Source: Flavobacteriaceae bacterium (GTDB taxonomy: Bacteria > Bacteroidota > Bacteroidia > Flavobacteriales > Flavobacteriaceae). From it: a DNA stretch of 64,000 nt. The stretch covers positions 1 through 64,000 of the forward strand of contig CANFNV010000008.1 in NCBI GenBank assembly GCA_947448525.1, in the 5' to 3' direction. Positions 24,592 to 32,849 of the stretch are shown in pieces. The notes under the pieces were generated by a model, which was not told where the DNA came from, made no database searches, and was given only the letters and a program-made list of their open reading frames with translations. The position numbers and the translations under genes are program-made. Positions within the stretch are counted from its first letter, which is position 1; each line of letters starts with the position of its first letter.

Positions 24592-24622
24592 TTGGTTGGG
24601 TTGCAGAAATTTTATAATTTTG
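24592..24622 (+). promoter_or_regulatory. Promoter of tig
   Basis: TTG at 24592-24594, 20-bp spacer, TAATTTTG at 24615-24622, an excellent -33/-7 pair. The predicted transcript start is near 24630, giving a leader of about 25 nt. The spacer and -7 box lie inside the inverted repeat 24598-24628. Confidence 0.75.
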
Positions 24623-24628
24623 CAACCC
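24598..24628. repeat. 31-bp inverted repeat overlapping the tig promoter
   Basis: GGGTTGCA at 24598-24605 pairs with TGCAACCC at 24621-24628; inside, AAATT pairs with AATTT around loop TTAT, with one bulged G. It could be the terminator of the preceding membrane protein gene (followed only by AATTTTATT), an operator over the tig promoter, or both. Confidence 0.8.
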
Positions 24629-24654
24629 AATTTTATTAAGTAATATATTATCAA

Positions 24655-25980
24655 ATGGATATTAAAAGAGTTGCAATTGATGCAGTAAATGAAGTAATTG
24701 TTCTTACCATTCCTCACATGGATTATAAAGGTCAAGTAGCTAAAAGAATTAATGAAAAAATGCCATTGGCAACAGTAAAAGGTTTCCGTAAAGGACAAGT
24801 TCCTAAAGCATTGGTAGAAAAGCAATATGGTGCAGCTATTAAAGTTGAAGAAGTAAATAAAGTGGTGAAATTAGCTCTTGAGCGCTACCTACAATCCGAA
24901 AGAATCAATCTTCTTGGAACGCCACTTCAGAAAGAAAATGAAAATTTTAATTGGAACGATGAAGAATTAACTTTCGAATATGAAATTGGAATTGTTCCTG
25001 AATTTGAAATTGATTTGGATGCTAAATGCGATGTCGTGAAATATAAAATCATTGCGGATGATACAATGTTAAATGCGCAAATAGCCAGAATTCAAAAGCA
25101 ATATGGAAAAATTATTTCTCAACATGAAGTGGCTAAAGGAAATGATATTTCAGGAGTATTTGTAAACGAAGAAGCAGGAATCAACAATAGAACTACAATT
25201 GATTTAGAAGAACTTGCCGATGTTAAAAAGGCTAAATCTTTCATTGGTAAAAAAGTGGGGGATGTTATCCCATTAAATACCAAAGGGCTGTTTCACGATG
25301 CACACAAATTGATGGATTACTTGAATGTTTCTCATGAAGTTGTTCACGATTTGGATGTTGAAGTAACTTTTACTATTGACGAAGTCGTTGCTCATGAACT
25401 AGCTGAATTAAATCAAGAATTATTTGATAAACTTTTTGGAGTTGGAACTGTAAGTTCTGTAGAAGAATTAACTGCGAAAATAAAAGAAGATGCTGAAAAT
25501 CATTTTGCTACACAAGCCGAGCAAAAATTAATGGCAGACGTTCAAGATTTCTTAATCGAAAATAATAAATTTGATTTGCCAAAAGAATTTCTGGTAAAAT
25601 GGTTACAAACTGTAGGAGAGAAAAAATTATCTACGGAAGAAGCGGAAGTGGAATACGGCCGTTCTGAAAAAGGATTGCGTTTTCAATTAATTGAAGGAAA
25701 AGCTTTGGCTCAAAGTAACATTCAAGTTAATTTTGAAGATTTAAAAGCATTTACAAGCAACGCAATTCGTCAACAAATGTCACAATACGGACAATCCAAT
25801 CCAACAGACGAGGAAGTTGAAGGAATTGTTGCTAGAGTTTTATCGAATCAAGAAGAAGTAAAAAGATTATCAGAGCAAGTAATAGCCGATAAAATGTTGA
25901 AATTATTTGTAGAAAAAGCAAATCCCACAACTAAAGAAGTTACTTATGAGCAATTTGTAGCAGCAATGTACAACGAATAA
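24655..25980 (+). CDS. tig: Trigger factor
   Basis: 441 residues. This ribosome-associated chaperone meets nascent chains at the exit tunnel. The N-terminal ribosome-binding domain carries the signature GFRKGQVP at residues 43-50. The central peptidyl-prolyl isomerase domain is divergent (segment KKVGDVIPLNTKGLFHDAH rather than a classic FKBP core), as usual in Bacteroidota, and the C-terminal arm is helical (QMSQYGQSNPTDEEVEGIVARV). It precedes clpP and clpX, the common bacterial order, but a terminator at 26004 separates it from clpP. Confidence 0.93.
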   Translation: MDIKRVAIDAVNEVIVLTIPHMDYKGQVAKRINEKMPLATVKGFRKGQVPKALVEKQYGAAIKVEEVNKVVKLALERYLQSERINLLGTPLQKENENFNWNDEELTFEYEIGIVPEFEIDLDAKCDVVKYKIIADDTMLNAQIARIQKQYGKIISQHEVAKGNDISGVFVNEEAGINNRTTIDLEELADVKKAKSFIGKKVGDVIPLNTKGLFHDAHKLMDYLNVSHEVVHDLDVEVTFTIDEVVAHELAELNQELFDKLFGVGTVSSVEELTAKIKEDAENHFATQAEQKLMADVQDFLIENNKFDLPKEFLVKWLQTVGEKKLSTEEAEVEYGRSEKGLRFQLIEGKALAQSNIQVNFEDLKAFTSNAIRQQMSQYGQSNPTDEEVEGIVARVLSNQEEVKRLSEQVIADKMLKLFVEKANPTTKEVTYEQFVAAMYNE

Positions 25981-26003
25981 TTTGTAAAAAATCACTATAT
26001 TTG

Positions 26004-26039
26004 AGCGTCATAATCAAAACTGATTTTGACGCTTTTTTA
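26004..26039 (+). terminator. Terminator of tig
   Basis: AGCGTCA pairs with TGACGCT around a 16-nt loop that itself contains an AATC/GATT pairing, followed by T6. It lies 24 bases after the tig stop. Confidence 0.75.
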
Positions 26040-26152
26040 TAAGACAGTTTGTCCCATAAAATAAAAGGTACGACATTTGCTTTAAATTATAAAATCAAGT
26101 TTTAGTTTAACAACTTTAACCTTTACACTCATAAACTCATAAACTTTTAAAT

Positions 26153-26854
26153 ATGAACTACGGAAAAGACCCGAGAGCTTCGCTCGAAATGGCAAAGCAA
26201 TTTAAAAAATTTGCTACTAAACACCAAGGTGTAAATGCAATGTATTACGACAAAATTATTGGAGCAATGACTCCAACAAACATGACTCCTTATATCATCG
26301 AAGAACGTCAATTGAATATTTCGCAATTAGATGTTTTTTCAAGATTAATGATGGATAGAATTATCTTTCTTGGAACCGGAATTGACGATCAAATAGCCAA
26401 TATTGTTCAAGCACAATTATTGTTTTTAGAAAGTGCCGATGCTTCAAAAGACATTCAAATTTACTTAAATTCACCAGGAGGAAGCGTTTATGCTGGTTTA
26501 GGAATTTATGATACTATGCAATACATCAAACCAGATGTGGCGACAATTTGCACCGGAATGGCCGCTTCAATGGGTGCTGTGTTATTATGTGCTGGAGCTC
26601 CAGGAAAACGTTCAGCATTGCCGCATTCTAGAGTTATGATTCACCAGCCATCAGGAGGAGCTCAAGGTGTTGCAACCGATATGGAAATCAACTTGCGTGA
26701 AATGTTGAAATTGAAGGACGAATTATATAAAATAATTTCCCATCATTCAGGTCAAACATTTGAGAAAGTACACAATGACTCCGAACGGGATTATTGGATG
26801 ATTGCAGACGAAGCAAAAGAATATGGAATGATTGATGAAGTTTTAAGAAGATAA
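26153..26854 (+). CDS. clpP: ATP-dependent Clp protease proteolytic subunit
   Basis: 233 residues. ClpP forms the two-ring serine protease chamber that works with ClpX. The nucleophile is Ser139 in GMAASMGA, the His is His164 in VMIHQPSGG, and the oxyanion strand is YLNSPGGSVYAGL. The first 40 residues are an N-terminal extension usual in Bacteroidota. Here it contains the stretch DPRASLEMAKQ; as I recall relatives, they go straight from MNYGK to FKKFATKHQG, so either there is a small insertion or translation starts at the internal ATG at 26189 (MAKQFKKF). It is followed by clpX after an 86-bp gap that folds into a long hairpin. Confidence 0.95.
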   Translation: MNYGKDPRASLEMAKQFKKFATKHQGVNAMYYDKIIGAMTPTNMTPYIIEERQLNISQLDVFSRLMMDRIIFLGTGIDDQIANIVQAQLLFLESADASKDIQIYLNSPGGSVYAGLGIYDTMQYIKPDVATICTGMAASMGAVLLCAGAPGKRSALPHSRVMIHQPSGGAQGVATDMEINLREMLKLKDELYKIISHHSGQTFEKVHNDSERDYWMIADEAKEYGMIDEVLRR

Positions 26855-26859
26855 ATACA

Positions 26860-26933
26860 AGTCGAAAGTTAAAAGTCGAAAGTCAAATGCAATGCTATGA
26901 TTTTAAGACTTTTGACTTTTAAGACTTTTGACT
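26860..26933. repeat. Imperfect inverted repeat built from AAAGTC units, clpX leader
   Basis: The left arm (26860-26887) carries AAAGTC-type units and the right arm (26904-26933) carries the reverse complement, GACTTTTGACTTTTAAGACT. The arms pair over roughly 28 bp with a few mismatches and a loop of about 16 nt. It ends 7 bases before the clpX ATG. The unit is the same as in the TTTTGAC repeats at 46705-46732. Confidence 0.8.
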
Positions 26934-26940
26934 ATAATAT

Positions 26941-28173
26941 ATGGCAAAAGAAAAATTAGAATGTTCCTTCTGCGGAAGAAAAAAACCAGAAACAAACATA
27001 TTGATTGCTGGAATTGAGGCACATATATGTGATCGTTGTATTGAACAAGCGCACGGAATAATAGTTGAAGAACTGAAAACCAATTCCAATGTAAAAGTGG
27101 CTACTGATTTAATTTTGCGCAAGCCAAAAGAAATCAGGGCTTTTTTGGACGAATATGTAATTGGGCAAGATCAAACCAAAAAAGTAATGTCAGTTGCCGT
27201 TTACAATCACTACAAAAGGTTAATGCAGCAGCAACACCATGAAGATGTGGAGATTGAAAAATCAAATATTATTATGGTGGGACAAACTGGAACGGGAAAA
27301 ACATTAGTTGCCAAAACTATTGCTCGAATGTTGGACGTGCCGCTTGCAATTGTTGACGCAACTGTTTTAACAGAGGCAGGGTATGTAGGAGAAGATGTAG
27401 AAAGTATATTAACTCGATTACTTCAAGCCGCTGATTACGATGTGACTAAAGCCGAACGCGGAATCGTTTTCATTGATGAAATCGATAAAATTGCACGTAA
27501 AAGTGATAATCCATCCATAACCCGTGATGTTTCGGGAGAAGGCGTACAACAAGCATTATTGAAGTTGTTGGAAGGGACGGTTGTAAATGTGCCACCAAAA
27601 GGAGGAAGAAAACATCCTGACCAGAAATTTGTCGAGGTCAACACTCAAAATATATTATTCATTGCAGGAGGTGCCTTTGACGGAATTGAAAGAATCATTT
27701 CTAAACGATTAAACAGAACCGCTGTTGGTTATGCTACTTCTAGAAATGTTGACAATATTGATAAAGACAATTTACTGCAGTATATTATCCCAAAAGACAT
27801 TAAAGATTTCGGATTAATTCCAGAAATTATAGGTCGTTTGCCCGTATTGACACACATGGATCCATTGGATAGAGAAACCCTTCGTTCTATTTTAACGGAG
27901 CCAAAAAATGCGTTGATCAAGCAATACGAAAAGTTATTTGCTATGGATGATGTTGCGTTATCTGTTACTAATGAAGCTCTAGACTATATAGTTGAGAAAG
28001 CATTGGAATACAAATTAGGAGCTCGTGGATTACGTTCTTTGTGCGAAGCAATCTTAACAGATGCAATGTATGAACTGCCTAGTTCGGATGAAAAAAATTT
28101 AGAAATCGATAAATATTATGCAGAACATACATTAAATAAAAATTTATTGAAACGATTGGAAATTGCTTCATAA
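26941..28173 (+). CDS. clpX: ATP-dependent Clp protease ATP-binding subunit ClpX
   Basis: 410 residues, typical. An AAA+ unfoldase that recognises tagged substrates and feeds them into ClpP. The N-terminal zinc-binding domain has Cys8, Cys11, Cys30 and Cys33 (CSFC and CDRC). The ATPase has Walker A GQTGTGKT near residue 118, Walker [10 protein letters not shown], the pore/sensor region and the C-terminal sensor-2 GARGLRS. The IGF-type loop that contacts ClpP corresponds to the segment around residue 260. A strong hairpin lies directly before the start codon. A bidirectional terminator at 28215 separates it from the convergent protease gene. Confidence 0.97.
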   Translation: MAKEKLECSFCGRKKPETNILIAGIEAHICDRCIEQAHGIIVEELKTNSNVKVATDLILRKPKEIRAFLDEYVIGQDQTKKVMSVAVYNHYKRLMQQQHHEDVEIEKSNIIMVGQTGTGKTLVAKTIARMLDVPLAIVDATVLTEAGYVGEDVESILTRLLQAADYDVTKAERGIVFIDEIDKIARKSDNPSITRDVSGEGVQQALLKLLEGTVVNVPPKGGRKHPDQKFVEVNTQNILFIAGGAFDGIERIISKRLNRTAVGYATSRNVDNIDKDNLLQYIIPKDIKDFGLIPEIIGRLPVLTHMDPLDRETLRSILTEPKNALIKQYEKLFAMDDVALSVTNEALDYIVEKALEYKLGARGLRSLCEAILTDAMYELPSSDEKNLEIDKYYAEHTLNKNLLKRLEIAS

Positions 28174-28214
28174 ATTATTGATTTTTTGCGTTATTTAGAG
28201 TTTTATCGATTAAT

Positions 28215-28254
28215 AAAAAAACCGTCTCAATATTAAAATTGAGACGGTTTTTAA
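28215..28254. terminator. Bidirectional terminator between clpX and the T9SS metalloprotease
   Basis: Long stem AAAACCGTCTCAAT / ATTGAGACGGTTTT with loop ATTAAA, flanked by A runs on the left and T runs on the right, so it serves both convergent genes. Confidence 0.92.
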
Positions 28255-28274
28255 ATTTTTAAAATATTCTAAAA

Positions 28275-30569
28275 TTATTCAACAACAATCTTTTTAACTA
28301 CTTTTTTGTCACCATCTTTTACAGTTACAAGGTAAATACCAGATTGAACATTATCTAATTGTAAATTTTGAGAAAACATCCCTGTGTTTGGATAATTTCT
28401 TTCAAAAATACTTCTTCCTCTAAGATCATGAACAGCTATATTAATATCATTAATTGATATTGATTCAAATTGAATTGAAAAATTCCCTTTATTTGGATTT
28501 GGATATAATGCAAAATTATTCAATCCAAAAGTTTCATTAGCTAATGCAGGAGTAATAGTAAAGTTTTTAGCATTTATTGCTAAAAAAATATTACCAACCG
28601 CTTTAACCATAAATCTGCATGTTGTGGTATTAGCCGTTACATTTGGCAAGGTTACTGCATAAGACCCATTATTAGGGACTCCAGAAGCTATAGTAGTCCA
28701 AGTAGTGGCATTTGGTGAAGTTGGTGTAGTTGCATTAAATGTTTCTAAAGAAGTAGATACATTTGTAGAAATTAAAATATCCACTGTAGGAGAATTAAAT
28801 GGTGCAGAAGCCGTACTTCCAGGTACCCAGGTAACTGTTTGAGTAGATAAACCAGGATAAGATATTCCTGTTGTGCTTTGAGAAGAAACTGAGAAGGCGC
28901 CACCAGTTGTATTTACAGTAACTATAGATGCGTCTGTGGCAGTTTGACCACTTCCAGCATGATTATCTCGAGCAGTAAAAGTAAAGTTTAAAGTTCTTGC
29001 CACAGAAGAAACACTTTCCCAATTAGAATTGCTGGAAGTAGTAACAAGTAGTGTACCTGATAAAATTTTACCCATTTGAGGGAAGTATCTGAATTTATTT
29101 GTGCTTGGTTTAAAAGTTCTAAAATTTGGTCCAGCTGCTTTTGATTGTAAAACTTGACTACTAGCATTTGCAGCGGTACCAACATCATTTTGTTCCCATA
29201 AATAGGTCAGCACATCTGATGAATTTGCATCTGTAGCAGTTCCTGTTAACATAAAAGCTGTACCTACTGGAATTGTATAATCAGCTCCAGCATTTACTGC
29301 AGGCGTTGCATTAGTTCCAACTAAAGAAGTGGAAACTGGACAAGTTTTACTATTTAAATTTGTTTGAATTTGATAAATTGATTTATATGAAAAAATTGGA
29401 TCAGAATGCCCTTGAACGTCATAATTTGTGATACCCGCATAACCCATAATAGTAGATCCGCTTCCCGGTTCTGTCTGGGCAATAGTTCCTTCACTTGCTT
29501 GAGTAAAAGTATGATTACCGCCTAACTGATGACCCATTTCATGGGCTACATAATCAATATCAAAACTATCTCCTTGAGGTAATCCAGCTCCTGGAGAGGT
29601 AATTCCGCTTCCTTTAGTACTAGCTACACAAACGCAGCCAATACAACCTGCATTTCCACCACCACCGGAGGCGCCAAACAGATGCCCAATATCATAATTT
29701 GCAGCAGTTATTACAGAAGTTAAATTAGCTTGTAATTCTGCATTCCAATTATTCATATTAGCGGCATCAGAGTATGGGTCTGTAGTTGGATCATAATAAA
29801 TAATACTTGTATTATTAATCATATTTAAGTGTACAGCTATATCTTTTTCATAAACACCATTAACTCTGGTCATTGTAGCATTCATTGCTGCAACAACAAG
29901 TGCCACATCTGCACTACTAGTTGCATTGAATGCATTAGCATATTCTGCAGTACAAGATAATGCCAAACGCATTGTTTTAGAACTTCCAGCACTTGATTTT
30001 GAAAAAATTGAAGAAGTATTCAATAATTCTGTTTCTAATTGTTCATTTGGAGTTGTACAATTAAATGCTTTTTTAATTCTGTTTTTAGAACTATAAACAA
30101 CATAAGCAGTAGCTTCTTTATCGTAAGCTTCTATAAATTCAGTTTCGCCATCTGTTCTAAAAAGCACAGTTTGAAGTCCTTGCGGAGAAACACTAAAATT
30201 AATTGTTGCTCCAAGATTTGTGATTCCTTTTCCTACATAAGCTCTAATTTGTGGAAACAAAGCTTGAAAATCTGGAGTCATATTTGAATTTTCCCAAACT
30301 TGAAATTTTTCAATTTCCCCTTTCAGGTTAGGAAATTCTACAACAACACCTTTTTGTTTAGAAAATTTGTCTTTTACATTAGCTAATGGTTGTTTAAAAG
30401 CATTAATGTCTATAGAAAAATAGTACTCTCCTTCATTATTAATATTTTGTTGAACTCGAACTTTTTTAGAAGTAATATTGCTTGTAACTTTATGCCAAAC
30501 CGAACTTCCTTGAGCTATCATTTGACCAAAACTAAAGATAAGTGTTAAAATAAGTAGTGATTTTTTCAT
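28275..30569 (-). CDS. Secreted reprolysin-like zinc metalloprotease with T9SS sorting domain
   Basis: 764 residues. Signal peptide to about residue 19 (SFGQMIAQ). The propeptide-like N-terminal third is followed by a metzincin catalytic domain with the zinc motif HEMGHQLGGNH near residue 344 and the Met-turn region SGSTIMGYAG about 30 residues later; this is the reprolysin (M12B)-like pattern. A Cys-rich GCIGCVC loop sits shortly before the active site. Two or three immunoglobulin/fibronectin-like segments follow, then a type A C-terminal sorting domain (FALYPNPNKGNFSI, ending VVKKIVVE). It should be exported by Sec, passed through T9SS and released or attached to the surface, where it would degrade proteins. 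Confidence 0.92.
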   Translation of the reverse strand: MKKSLLILTLIFSFGQMIAQGSSVWHKVTSNITSKKVRVQQNINNEGEYYFSIDINAFKQPLANVKDKFSKQKGVVVEFPNLKGEIEKFQVWENSNMTPDFQALFPQIRAYVGKGITNLGATINFSVSPQGLQTVLFRTDGETEFIEAYDKEATAYVVYSSKNRIKKAFNCTTPNEQLETELLNTSSIFSKSSAGSSKTMRLALSCTAEYANAFNATSSADVALVVAAMNATMTRVNGVYEKDIAVHLNMINNTSIIYYDPTTDPYSDAANMNNWNAELQANLTSVITAANYDIGHLFGASGGGGNAGCIGCVCVASTKGSGITSPGAGLPQGDSFDIDYVAHEMGHQLGGNHTFTQASEGTIAQTEPGSGSTIMGYAGITNYDVQGHSDPIFSYKSIYQIQTNLNSKTCPVSTSLVGTNATPAVNAGADYTIPVGTAFMLTGTATDANSSDVLTYLWEQNDVGTAANASSQVLQSKAAGPNFRTFKPSTNKFRYFPQMGKILSGTLLVTTSSNSNWESVSSVARTLNFTFTARDNHAGSGQTATDASIVTVNTTGGAFSVSSQSTTGISYPGLSTQTVTWVPGSTASAPFNSPTVDILISTNVSTSLETFNATTPTSPNATTWTTIASGVPNNGSYAVTLPNVTANTTTCRFMVKAVGNIFLAINAKNFTITPALANETFGLNNFALYPNPNKGNFSIQFESISINDINIAVHDLRGRSIFERNYPNTGMFSQNLQLDNVQSGIYLVTVKDGDKKVVKKIVVE

Positions 30570-30702
30570 TTTAGTTGATTTTAATTTAGTCTGTAAATGT
30601 ATAATTTTAATTTTAAATCAAAAAAAATTTAACATATGCTAATTAATTCTTAAGAAAACTATTTTAATTTTAATCTTAAACGAATAATCTTAAACTTTAA
30701 AT

Positions 30703-30710
30703 TAAATTTG
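30703..30710 (+). promoter_or_regulatory. -7 box of ribF
   Basis: TAAATTTG, exact TAnnTTTG. It overlaps the first possible in-frame TTG (30708), which therefore cannot be the translation start; the next TTG at 30729 fits. No -33 element recognised. Confidence 0.5.
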
Positions 30711-30728
30711 CATCCAAACAATACAAAA

Positions 30729-31664
30729 TTGAATACCTACAATTCCATTTCAGAATATCATTCCAATAAAAAATCAGTGGTTACCATCGGCACCTTTGAC
30801 GGTGTACATATTGGTCATAGTAAGATTTTAGAGCGCATTATTCATAGCGCACAAGAATGTAATTGTGAAAGTACAGTTCTTACTTTTTTTCCACATCCAA
30901 GAATGGTGTTGCAAGAAATTTCGGAAGTAAAACTTCTGAATACTATCGATGAAAAAATAACGCTTTTAGAAACTATCGGAATCGATAACCTCATCATTCA
31001 CCCATTCAATAAAGACTTTTCTAGATTAACAGCCGAAGATTTTGTAAAAACTATTTTAGTAAATCAACTCCACATTCAAAAAATTATCATTGGTTACGAC
31101 CATCGTTTTGGAAGAAATAGAACGGCAGACATCAACGATTTAATTGTATTTGGGGAAAAATTCAACTTTGAAGTAGAGCAAATTTCGGCTCAAGAAATCA
31201 ACGAAATTGCAGTCAGTTCTACTAAAATAAGAAATGCGATTTTGAATGGAAATATCGCTATGGCTAATGACTATTTAGGATACCACTATTTTATTTCGGG
31301 CACCGTTATAAAAGGTAATCAATTGGGAAGAACCATTGGATTTCCAACAGCTAATATTCAAATCAAAGAAGACTATAAATTGATTCCCAAAAAAGGGGTT
31401 TATGTTGTAAAAAGCAATTACAATAACCAACCCGTTTTTGGCATGATGAATATCGGAACTCGCCCTACAGTTAATGGCGAAAACCTATCTGTTGAGGTAC
31501 ACTTTTTCGACTTTGATAAAGATATTTATAACGAAGTAATTACGATTGAAATACTAGAATTTATTCGGGAGGAACATAAATTTGAAACATTAGAAACGCT
31601 CAAACACCAGATTCAAAATGACAAAGCGTTTTCAATAAACTACCTGAACAATACTTCTTTTTAA
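30729..31664 (+). CDS. ribF: Bifunctional riboflavin kinase / FAD synthetase
   Basis: 311 residues if it starts at the TTG at 30729, which gives the N-terminus MNTYNSISEYHSNKKSVVTI expected for the family; no in-frame ATG precedes the conserved part. The N-terminal FAD synthetase domain has the nucleotidyltransferase motif GTFDGVHIGH and the later SSTKIR motif. The C-terminal riboflavin kinase domain starts near residue 180 with GRTIGFPTANI and KGVYVV. It converts riboflavin to FMN and FAD. A -7 box lies 19 bases before the start. bioB follows on the same strand but has its own promoter. Confidence 0.93.
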   Translation: MNTYNSISEYHSNKKSVVTIGTFDGVHIGHSKILERIIHSAQECNCESTVLTFFPHPRMVLQEISEVKLLNTIDEKITLLETIGIDNLIIHPFNKDFSRLTAEDFVKTILVNQLHIQKIIIGYDHRFGRNRTADINDLIVFGEKFNFEVEQISAQEINEIAVSSTKIRNAILNGNIAMANDYLGYHYFISGTVIKGNQLGRTIGFPTANIQIKEDYKLIPKKGVYVVKSNYNNQPVFGMMNIGTRPTVNGENLSVEVHFFDFDKDIYNEVITIEILEFIREEHKFETLETLKHQIQNDKAFSINYLNNTSF

Positions 31665-31667
31665 TCA

Positions 31668-31698
31668 TTGTTTGTTAATAAGGAATTAACTACTTTTG
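31668..31698 (+). promoter_or_regulatory. Promoter of bioB
   Basis: TTG at 31668-31670, 20-bp spacer and TACTTTTG at 31691-31698, an excellent -33/-7 pair. The leader would be about 15 nt. It lies in the short gap right after the ribF stop. Confidence 0.8.
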
Positions 31699-31720
31699 AA
31701 ACATCATTAAATTTACCGCA

Positions 31721-32806
31721 ATGAGCATCACAAAACACAATTGGTCTAAAGAAGAAATCATCGCAATATACAACAAGCCGATGATGGATTTATTGTATGA
31801 AGCAGCAACTATTCATAGAGAACAGCATGATCCAAACGTAGTTCAAGTATCTACCTTATTATCTATAAAAACGGGAGGTTGCCCAGAAGATTGTGGTTAT
31901 TGTCCGCAAGCTGCTCGTTATCATACCAAAGTTGAAGGAAACGATTTGATGAGTGTGAGCCAAGTAAAAGCACAAGCTTTACGAGCCAAATCTAGCGGTT
32001 CTTCTCGTGTATGCATGGGTGCCGCATGGCGAAATGTAAAAGACGGACCAGAATTTGACGATGTTCTAGAAATGGTTCGTACCATCAATAAGTTGGATAT
32101 GGAAGTTTGTTGTACGTTGGGTATGCTTACCGAAAATCAAGCGCAACGTTTGGCAGAAGCCGGATTGTATGCCTACAACCATAATTTAGACACATCTGAA
32201 GACTATTATAAAGAAGTGATTTCTACTCGCGGTTTTGAAGACCGTTTGCAAACCATTGATAACGTTCGTAAAACCAATGTTACCGTTTGTAGCGGTGGAA
32301 TTATCGGAATGGGGGAATCTGTTGAAGATCGTGCGGGCATGTTAGTGGCACTTTCTACATTAAACCCACAACCGGAATCGGTGCCAATAAACGCCTTAGT
32401 AGCGGTTGAAGGAACGCCAATGGAAAATGAAAAACCCATTGAAATTTGGGAAATGATTCGTATGGTGGCGACCACTAGAATTGTAATGCCCGAAACTCAA
32501 GTGAGATTGTCTGCTGGAAGAACTGAAATGTCTCGCGAAGGTCAGGCCATGTGTTTCTTTGCTGGTGCCAATTCTATTTTTGCTGGAGATAAATTATTGA
32601 CCACTCCTAACCCGGATGTGAATGACGACATGAAAATGTTTGAAATTCTTGGATTACAAGCTCAAAAACCATTCATAAAAGTAATGCAACCTAAAACCGT
32701 GGAAGCAGACGATTCTCAATTTCAATCGTTGGGCGAAAAACCAAAATGGACCAGACCAGAGCATAAAATTGAACGGAATTTAGAAGCATCTACCAAAGGA
32801 AAATAA
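31721..32806 (+). CDS. bioB: Biotin synthase
   Basis: 361 residues. A radical S-adenosylmethionine enzyme that inserts sulphur into dethiobiotin. The radical-SAM cluster cysteines are C54, C58 and C61 in GGCPEDCGYCPQ. The [2Fe-2S] cluster ligands come from the later conserved cysteines (VCMGAAWRN, VCCTLGM, TVCSGGIIGMGE) and the Arg in RLSAGR. The C-terminus is about 20-30 residues longer than E. coli BioB, charged, and probably flexible. No other biotin genes are present in the window, so bioB is a stand-alone unit with its own promoter. Confidence 0.98.
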   Translation: MSITKHNWSKEEIIAIYNKPMMDLLYEAATIHREQHDPNVVQVSTLLSIKTGGCPEDCGYCPQAARYHTKVEGNDLMSVSQVKAQALRAKSSGSSRVCMGAAWRNVKDGPEFDDVLEMVRTINKLDMEVCCTLGMLTENQAQRLAEAGLYAYNHNLDTSEDYYKEVISTRGFEDRLQTIDNVRKTNVTVCSGGIIGMGESVEDRAGMLVALSTLNPQPESVPINALVAVEGTPMENEKPIEIWEMIRMVATTRIVMPETQVRLSAGRTEMSREGQAMCFFAGANSIFAGDKLLTTPNPDVNDDMKMFEILGLQAQKPFIKVMQPKTVEADDSQFQSLGEKPKWTRPEHKIERNLEASTKGK

Positions 32807-32849
32807 TAATTTTTGAACTTTTTTTAGAACTTCATTTTCTCCAAAAAAA

